Made by a program: the position numbers and the translations under genes
In this document: one piece after another, positions 32,082 to 36,349 of the stretch
How the letters are laid out: the number at the start of each line of letters is the position of its first letter
How positions within the stretch are numbered: position 1 is the first letter of the stretch
Source of the DNA: a virus
Direction: 5' to 3' (one strand)
IMG/VR virus record: IMGVR_UViG_3300005099_000012
Span: 1 to 36,349 of that record
DNA length: 36,349 nucleotides
The notes under the pieces: model-generated
Database searches by the model: none
Told to the model about the DNA's origin: nothing
Seen by the model: the letters and a program-made list of their open reading frames with translations, nothing else

Positions 32082-32483
32082 TTATATACTCGATATGTTG
32101 GGCGCATCTATCAGCTTCATTAGTACTACACCAGATGATGCGGCTTTAACTGCATAACCAATAATAAGTGGATCTTTAAGACCACCAGTCGCTTGAGCTA
32201 CTTTACCTGCAGCATCAGGAACTATATATTTGCCCGCAGCAATAGCACCCGTCGCATTAGCATATACCTCAGTTGGTGCAGTTACAACACCAAGCCATTC
32301 GTCCTTAGCTACTGAATCCATAGCTATGCCAGCAAACGCATAACCACTGCAACTAGCATTTGTAGTCTTTTTTACTGTTTCGTCGCCAGAAATGTAGAGA
32401 GCGTCACCAGCCGTTATAGCCTCACCAGCTAATCTCCTCCTTATTCGAGGATTAACATCATAAACTATATCTCGTAATACCAT
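32082..32483 (-). CDS. Capsid decoration-like protein
   Basis: The 133-residue protein is rich in Ala, Gly, Val and Thr: AGEAITAGDALYISGD, GYAFAGIAMDSVAKDEWLGV and PTEVYANATGAIAAGKYIVP, ending VVLMKLIDAP. This is the repeated beta-strand plan of small capsid-stabilising proteins (DUF2190-like) that sit on the outer shell. The gene lies just ahead of the capsid gene, its usual place. A ribosome site resembling AAGGAGT is present. The assignment is by pattern. Confidence 0.7.
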   Translation of the reverse strand: MVLRDIVYDVNPRIRRRLAGEAITAGDALYISGDETVKKTTNASCSGYAFAGIAMDSVAKDEWLGVVTAPTEVYANATGAIAAGKYIVPDAAGKVAQATGGLKDPLIIGYAVKAASSGVVLMKLIDAPNISSI

Positions 32484-32500
32484 TTTTATTACTCCTTATT

Positions 32501-33043
32501 TTAAATTCGTATTGTTATACTCCCATCATCCGACTCCAAAAATGGAGAACGGTATTCTTTCTTTTCCTGTTCTTCTTTCAAGCTTTTAGCAAATGTTTCG
32601 ATAGGTGTGTCTCTAATATCATCAACCTCTTTCTTTATGGCACCAAGAGATTTCTGCAACTCTTCTATTGTACTCTGTAACTTCTCCTGTGATTCTTTCA
32701 TTGCTAACAACTCTTGAGGAAGTGAAGACTTTTCATCTTCAGTCAGAACTTCAGACTTTTTTGGATATGGATATTTTGCAGGAAACGGATATTTACCTTC
32801 CTTTACGCCTTTAATCCATTTCTTTATCTCTTCTCTTACAATTCTTCGAACATCAGCCTCTGTCAATGCCTTTCCTCTTTCCTCCTTTAATTCTGGAAAA
32901 ATATCTGACCAATCACTAAATGGGTCTTCAGTTAGCTCTTCGGATTCCTCCTGCTTCTCTTCTTGTTTCTCACTTTTTGCCTCTTCTGCAACTTCTTGTT
33001 CCTCATTCTTCTCATCATCTTTCTTTTCTTCTTCCATAATCAT
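32501..33043 (-). CDS. Scaffold-like acidic coiled-coil protein
   Basis: The 180-residue protein has a very acidic first 50 residues (strings of Glu, Lys, Gln), then ADVRRIVREEIKKWIKGVKE, a proline/aromatic insert (YPFPAKYPYPKK) and a coiled coil (LAMKESQEKLQSTIEELQKS). It lies between the protease and decoration/capsid genes, the place of a scaffold. Scaffolds guide shell assembly and are then removed, often by the neighbouring protease. The short C terminus DGSITIRI could contact capsid protein. A double Met start (MIMEEE) leaves the exact start open by two codons. Confidence 0.7.
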   Translation of the reverse strand: MIMEEEKKDDEKNEEQEVAEEAKSEKQEEKQEESEELTEDPFSDWSDIFPELKEERGKALTEADVRRIVREEIKKWIKGVKEGKYPFPAKYPYPKKSEVLTEDEKSSLPQELLAMKESQEKLQSTIEELQKSLGAIKKEVDDIRDTPIETFAKSLKEEQEKKEYRSPFLESDDGSITIRI

Positions 33044-33073
33044 ATCACCTTTCTTTTTAAACTTTTCCTATTT

Positions 33074-33319
33074 TTATTTGGAGAGTGATATATCTATGTT
33101 AGAAATATGACGAATCCTATGCTCATCATCTTCATATTTAGAATCATAAATGTTCACACTCCCAATTCTATAACCATAGTCTCTCTCTGCTATTAATGCT
33201 ACATCAACTGCCTTCTTTATATTTGTGCCACGAGCCTTTAAAACACACTCCTTAGTTTTTAATATAGCATATATATAATTAGCAATGTTTTTTGTACCAA
33301 TTTTCAATTCTTGTTCCAT
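33074..33319 (-). CDS. albA: Alba-family chromatin protein
   Basis: Alba coats DNA and RNA in archaea. The 81 residues carry the family signature in order: IGTKNIANYIYAIL (cellular form IGKKPVMNYV), VLKARGTNIKKAVDVALIAE, and a final ISNIDISLSK strand. The first of the two lysines in the cellular IGKK motif, which contact DNA and can be acetylated, is Thr here; the second is kept. The loop between the third and fourth strands is short. The gene sits inside the head module between protease and scaffold, an unusual site for a DNA-binding protein; packaging with the genome is a possible reason. This is strong evidence for an archaeal host. Confidence 0.9.
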   Translation of the reverse strand: MEQELKIGTKNIANYIYAILKTKECVLKARGTNIKKAVDVALIAERDYGYRIGSVNIYDSKYEDDEHRIRHISNIDISLSK

Positions 33320-33355
33320 TTAATTCTTCTTTCGCTTTTTTGATTCAAAATATAA

Positions 33356-34279
33356 TTATTTACTCAAAATCTCAAGAGAAGTATGTGGATTAGCAGGTGC
33401 AGATGTTACTGATGTTTCAATATAATAAGTGTCTCCAAGAATTTCTGAAATACATCTATCTCTATTACAAACTTGTTTTACATTCTGAGCAGGATTTTTA
33501 ATACCAAACTTTATACTAAAACCACGAATTTCACCATCAAGTATCTTTTGTATTATTCTTTGTGCAACTGGAATGTCATTTCTTAATTTAAAAATTAAAT
33601 ATAACTTGTTACCTATAAGTGCACTTTTTCTATTTTTATATTCCATGAGCATCTCGCCGATACAAGTGGAAGTGTGATTGTCATACAAACCTCGAAATTT
33701 CTTAGGTGTTTTTTGAATAGACTCCCAAATTTCTCGTAATGCTTCTGGTGTTAATCTCTCATTTTCTAAATCTACTGAAGTATCACTTACATAACCACCA
33801 ATTACAAATTCACTACTCTTTTCAATTACCTCACATTCGATATCATCGGAATTACTTAATGACATTTTGTGAATGGTTTCTTGTGGCACTCGCTCGACTT
33901 TTAAACGATAAAGAGGATACCAGTCCGTATAACTCCCAAATGGTTCATCATGAATATGCAGATATTCTGGCGTATCATCATAAGGAATATCAAATACAGC
34001 AGAGAATTGACGATAAAGTCTAAATCTAACTGCTTCTTTAATTATCTCTGGCATATCGGCATCCCGCATAACCAAATCAACATCTGCACCCTTACCTTGA
34101 GTAGCAAGTGAACCAACTAAAAGAATAAAAGGGTCACGAATAAGAAATGATTTAAAAAACTTATCTACATCTTCAAATGTAAATCGAGGTGGGTCTCTAC
34201 CAGAAGGTGGAGTAGGGGCATAATCTTCTTCATCTTTCAATCCTTCATAACTGAGCTTCCTTATCTCTTCCTTTTTCAT
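33356..34279 (-). CDS. Nucleotidyltransferase-like domain fused to prohead protease
   Basis: The 307-residue protein appears to combine two domains. Residues about 45-130 have the nucleotidyltransferase pattern GSLATQGKGADVDLVMRD (Gly56-Ser57 and Asp66-x-Asp68). Residues about 155-307 match HK97/XkdF-type capsid maturation proteases: VIGGYVSDTSVDLENERLTP, YDNHTSTCIGEM with His202, ILDGEIRGFSIKFGI with Ser255, and a final TSVTSAPANPHTSLEIL. The protease trims scaffold and shell proteins. The role of the extra domain is unknown, and its second-strand aspartate is not clear, so it may be inactive. An insert with two cysteines (VCNRDRC) is present. The start lies inside the preceding small gene. 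Confidence 0.75.
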   Translation of the reverse strand: MKKEEIRKLSYEGLKDEEDYAPTPPSGRDPPRFTFEDVDKFFKSFLIRDPFILLVGSLATQGKGADVDLVMRDADMPEIIKEAVRFRLYRQFSAVFDIPYDDTPEYLHIHDEPFGSYTDWYPLYRLKVERVPQETIHKMSLSNSDDIECEVIEKSSEFVIGGYVSDTSVDLENERLTPEALREIWESIQKTPKKFRGLYDNHTSTCIGEMLMEYKNRKSALIGNKLYLIFKLRNDIPVAQRIIQKILDGEIRGFSIKFGIKNPAQNVKQVCNRDRCISEILGDTYYIETSVTSAPANPHTSLEILSK

Positions 34280-34385
34280 TACTTTCTTCTTCTATCACAT
34301 ATAAACTATAACAAAACGGACAATATGCAAAGATACTTTTAGGAATTCGTTTCAATTCAATATGACACAAAGGACACTCTTCCAT
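34245..34385 (-). CDS. Small zinc-ribbon protein
   Basis: This 46-residue frame has knuckles CPLC at residue 4 and CPFC at residue 22, followed by a charged tail (EEESNEKGRDKEAQL) that overlaps the start of the protease gene by about 35 bases. The T/A tract at 34407-34422 is upstream, with GAAGG as a weak ribosome site. It resembles the zinc ribbons of the left block, though it lies on the other strand and in the structural block. The function is unknown. Confidence 0.6.
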   Translation of the reverse strand: MEECPLCHIELKRIPKSIFAYCPFCYSLYVIEEESNEKGRDKEAQL

Positions 34386-34406
34386 GTTTAATATGCCTTC
34401 AGTTCG

Positions 34407-34422
34407 TTTTTTTTAAAAAAAA
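34407..34422 (-). terminator. T8/A8 tract, possible terminator after the sugar module
   Basis: On the minus strand the transaldolase-family gene ends at 34426 and is followed within a few bases by TTTTTTTT and AAAAAAAA. It separates the sugar module from the head module. It resembles the longer tract at 6511-6529. Confidence 0.4.
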
Positions 34423-34425
34423 TTG

Positions 34426-35121
34426 TTATAATCCACGAGAATTACAAGAATCCGAATGCCAGCCTTGAAGTCTCAGTATTTCAGCATCTTTTTTAAATGT
34501 TTCTGTTCCTTTATCAGTGAGGGGATGATAAAACATTTGTGCTAATATATTTGGACGAATTGTAATTGCATCCACGCCTATCATATAGGACTTAATAACA
34601 TGCTGAGGATGACGAATACTTGAAGACATTATTTTAGTCTCTTCGTTATTTACTATAAATGCAGATTTCATAATTTCAAGATTCTCAATAGCATCATGAC
34701 CAATATCATCAAGTCTACCTATTAATGGACAAATATAAGTGGATTTAACTAATGCTGCTAATAATGCTTGGTTTAGTGAATAAATTAAATGTAAATTTGT
34801 TTTGATACCGACAGAAAGTAATTTTTGAGTGAGTTTAAGTCCATCCTCAGAAAATGGTATCTTAAATACTAATTCCTTTTCTTCAAGGTCATCACATAAC
34901 CTAATCGCATTATCAAACATCTCAGTAGTATTAGCTCCACTTACTTCAAGATGAATCTCACCAGTAGGCATTCTTTTTCTTATTTCTCTTATCATCTGCT
35001 TAGTATCTGCTATTCCTGCTTCTCGCTGGAATGTAGGATTTGTAGTCACTCCTTGAATTATACCTAAATTATAGTAATATTCGATAGCATCAAAATCAAC
35101 GGAATCTAAAAATATTAACAT
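34426..35121 (-). CDS. Transaldolase / fructose-6-phosphate aldolase-family protein
   Basis: The 231-residue enzyme belongs to the short TalC/FSA group. Signs are MLIFLDSVDF, GVTTNPTFQREAG (24-36), IHLEVSG (57-63), LVFKIPFSEDGLK (84-96) with the likely Schiff-base Lys87, TNLHLIYSLNQALLAALV, PLIGRLDDIG, SSSIRHPQH, and a C-terminal HPLTDKGTETFKKD. The family moves or cleaves three-carbon units in sugar phosphates. Because it directly precedes the capsid block and follows KdsA, it may make the sugar phosphate used by that enzyme; the true substrate is unknown. The start lies 13 bases downstream of the KdsA stop. Confidence 0.85.
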   Translation of the reverse strand: MLIFLDSVDFDAIEYYYNLGIIQGVTTNPTFQREAGIADTKQMIREIRKRMPTGEIHLEVSGANTTEMFDNAIRLCDDLEEKELVFKIPFSEDGLKLTQKLLSVGIKTNLHLIYSLNQALLAALVKSTYICPLIGRLDDIGHDAIENLEIMKSAFIVNNEETKIMSSSIRHPQHVIKSYMIGVDAITIRPNILAQMFYHPLTDKGTETFKKDAEILRLQGWHSDSCNSRGL

Positions 35122-35134
35122 TTTATTAACCTAA

Positions 35135-35917
35135 TCAGTTATGCAAGGCATCCCAAACAGGCTTAACAACTTGTATCAGTTTCTCAAACTCTGAAAACGA
35201 TAACTGAGTAGCATTATCACATAATGCGTGCATAGGACTTGGATGACACTCAACAAAAATACCATCAACACCCGCGGCTATCATAGCTTTTGAAAGAGTA
35301 GGAATATATTGTTTCATGCCTCCTTGAAGAGAATGAGAAGGAATACCATATTTTCGGACTGTGTGACCGGTATCAAAATAAACAGGATAGCCAAACTGTT
35401 TTAGTTCGTAGATACTACGAGGATCAACAACCAAATCATGATAGCCAAACATTGTGCCTCGTTCTGTAATCATTATCTTATCATTCCTGCAACTCTTAAT
35501 TTTATTTATGATATATCCAACATCTTGAGGCGCTAAAAATTGTCCTTTCTTAATGTTTATTGGTTTATTAAAAGAAGCCATCCGTTTTGTCAATTCCGTT
35601 TGCATACAAAGAAAAGCAGGTAACTGAAAAATATCTATAATTTTTACTAAGTCAGTATCAAATTCACAGAGATTATGAAAATCCGTAAGGAGAGTTAAAT
35701 TGAATTCATCTTTTAGTTTCTCAAATATCCTAGTACTTTCTTCAATAGAAAGACCCGAAAAATACTCCATACTTGTTCGATTGTCTTTCTTAAAAGAAGA
35801 TTTATATATTAGATTGAAATCATATTTCTTACTCATCTTAACTAAGAATTCGGCTGTTTCTAATGAGATATTCTCAGACTCTAACACACAATTCCCAGCT
35901 ATAATATTTAGTTTCAT
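35135..35917 (-). CDS. kdsA: 3-deoxy-8-phosphooctulonate (KDO-8-P) synthase-like enzyme, metal-dependent type
   Basis: Condenses phosphoenolpyruvate with a five-carbon sugar phosphate (arabinose-5-phosphate in the classical enzyme) to make an eight-carbon sugar acid phosphate. The 260 residues match KdsA along their length: AGNCVLES, YKSSFKKDNRTS, LLTDFH, FQLPAFLCMQTELT, INIKKGQFLAPQDV, TERGTMFGYHDLVVDPRS, VYFDTGHTVRKYG and VECHPSP. The metal ligands of the metal-dependent class all appear: Cys10, His185, Glu223 and Asp234. KDO is a hallmark of bacterial lipopolysaccharide, so its presence in an archaeal virus is notable. The substrate could be a different pentose or tetrose phosphate. It is followed by a transaldolase-family gene and preceded by a cytidylyltransferase. 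Confidence 0.87.
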   Translation of the reverse strand: MKLNIIAGNCVLESENISLETAEFLVKMSKKYDFNLIYKSSFKKDNRTSMEYFSGLSIEESTRIFEKLKDEFNLTLLTDFHNLCEFDTDLVKIIDIFQLPAFLCMQTELTKRMASFNKPINIKKGQFLAPQDVGYIINKIKSCRNDKIMITERGTMFGYHDLVVDPRSIYELKQFGYPVYFDTGHTVRKYGIPSHSLQGGMKQYIPTLSKAMIAAGVDGIFVECHPSPMHALCDNATQLSFSEFEKLIQVVKPVWDALHN

Positions 35918-35918
35918 A

Positions 35919-36224
35919 TTACATTACACATGAAATATATTCTGCTATCCTTAATTCATCCATTGTATCAATATCCCAACCTTCAAGCATATCCACAATC
36001 TTAATATAGGGATTAAATCCAATCCTTCTTTTATATTTCTTAAACAACTCCTTTGAAAATATATAGAGTCCTGAAGTTTCTTGTATAATCGGTTTTAAAT
36101 CCTGAGTTCTTGGTACGTTATCTAACTCATAATTCAAAGGTTTACCATCAAACCAACAAAAAGAATAAAGTTCAGTAGCTAAAAATGCAGAATCGTAATC
36201 TCCTATCTCTATTTTATTAATCAT
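35919..36224 (-). CDS. C-terminal part of CMP-sugar-acid cytidylyltransferase (frame-split)
   Basis: The 101 residues match the second half of NeuA/KdsB-type enzymes: DYDSAFLATELYSFCWFDGK, PLNYELDNVPRTQDLKPIIQ, ETSGLYIFSKELF, RRIGFNPYIKIVD, EGWDIDTMDELRIAEYI. These enzymes transfer CMP to a sugar acid such as KDO or sialic acid. The N-terminal half is in a different frame directly upstream (36221-36349). The ATG used here overlaps the upstream TGA. The halves could be joined by a -1 shift, be two coupled chains, or reflect an indel. The pattern leans towards the acylneuraminate type, although the neighbour is KdsA. Confidence 0.75.
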   Translation of the reverse strand: MINKIEIGDYDSAFLATELYSFCWFDGKPLNYELDNVPRTQDLKPIIQETSGLYIFSKELFKKYKRRIGFNPYIKIVDMLEGWDIDTMDELRIAEYISCVM

Positions 36225-36349
36225 ATCCTGAACTGAATAGTCTCAGGCTTAATAAACGGAGATGTGCAGCTTAGAAATACAATGTAATCACCGTCTATAT
36301 CATCTATTATACTTTCAAGAATATCATTAAATGTAATATTATCTCCATC
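36221..36349 (-). CDS. CMP-sugar-acid cytidylyltransferase, upstream part (5' partial, frame-split)
   Basis: The frame runs from the window edge to TGA at 36221-36223. It encodes the middle of a cytidylyltransferase, including DGDYIVFLSCTSPFIKPETI, the TSPF segment typical of NeuA/KdsB enzymes. The following expected sequence (around DMINKIEIGDYDSAF) lies in the -1 frame, so the gene looks disrupted at ATATGATT. The true start and nucleotide-binding N terminus lie beyond the right edge. Confidence 0.65.
   Translation of the reverse strand, partial: DGDNITFNDILESIIDDIDGDYIVFLSCTSPFIKPETIQFRI

Noticed and set aside
33739-34023. Plus-strand frame rich in His, Leu and Tyr
   Set aside because: It is antisense to the protease fusion gene, and its composition mirrors that gene's codons.
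1-36349. CRISPR array, tRNA, rRNA or insertion sequence
   Set aside because: No regular repeat-spacer array, cloverleaf with a conserved T-loop, rRNA-like stretch or transposase frame was found by eye.
34426-36349. Sugar module as host DNA next to an integrated virus
   Set aside because: It is on the same strand and tightly spaced with the head genes, and no attachment site or integrase is visible; it cannot be fully excluded because terminase and portal are not seen beyond it.

Overview
The window is part of the genome of a tailed, HK97-type virus or provirus (Caudoviricetes) that most likely infects an anaerobic archaeon. Archaeal signs are an Alba chromatin protein (33074-33319) and a PCNA sliding clamp of typical archaeal length (8029-8769). 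An oxygen-sensitive class III ribonucleotide reductase (1584-3257) points to an anaerobe. The dockerin-like calcium-binding repeats at the left edge resemble those I recall from methanogens, ANME archaea and Archaeoglobales; a methanogen- or ANME-type host is an inference, not shown. The DNA is AT-rich with tight gene packing (frequent ATGA overlaps). I found no tRNA, rRNA, CRISPR array or insertion sequence, and no stretch over 300 bases lacks a gene.

Left block (1-9.15 kb, all + strand): the end of a beta-helix/dockerin protein, then nucleotide and nucleic-acid metabolism: anaerobic RNR, RNA ligase, dCTP deaminase-family enzyme and PCNA. Between them lie many very small genes: several two-knuckle zinc ribbons, tiny membrane proteins, a tandem duplicated pair, and two neighbouring proteins with a Cys/His/Glu-Pro-Gln pattern of a papain/transglutaminase-like fold. 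The block ends in a strong hairpin (9089-9135) that faces the converging right block.

Right block (36.35 down to 9.15 kb, all - strand): in transcription order, a sugar-acid module (CMP-sugar-acid cytidylyltransferase split by a frame change, KdsA-like synthase, transaldolase-family enzyme); a small zinc ribbon; a nucleotidyltransferase-prohead protease fusion; Alba; an acidic scaffold-like protein; a decoration-like protein; the major capsid protein; head-tail joining proteins interrupted by a set of adhesin/fibre-like proteins (DUF2341, LamG); tail terminator; tail tube; tail chaperones with a likely -1 frameshift; tape measure; two Dit-like paralogues; baseplate hub; fibre; and a beta-helix tailspike. 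Terminase and portal genes are not in the window and probably lie beyond the right edge.

The two least expected systems are: (1) a viral module for making and CMP-activating a KDO-like sugar acid, in a virus with archaeal information-processing genes; and (2) a roughly 45-bp element with rigid architecture (AGACGC, exactly 14 bases, then CA followed by an A/T-rich end), found in five intergenic gaps and always oriented with the flanking genes. Two copies carry an inverted GCGTCT partner at almost identical distance on either side of the PCNA gene.
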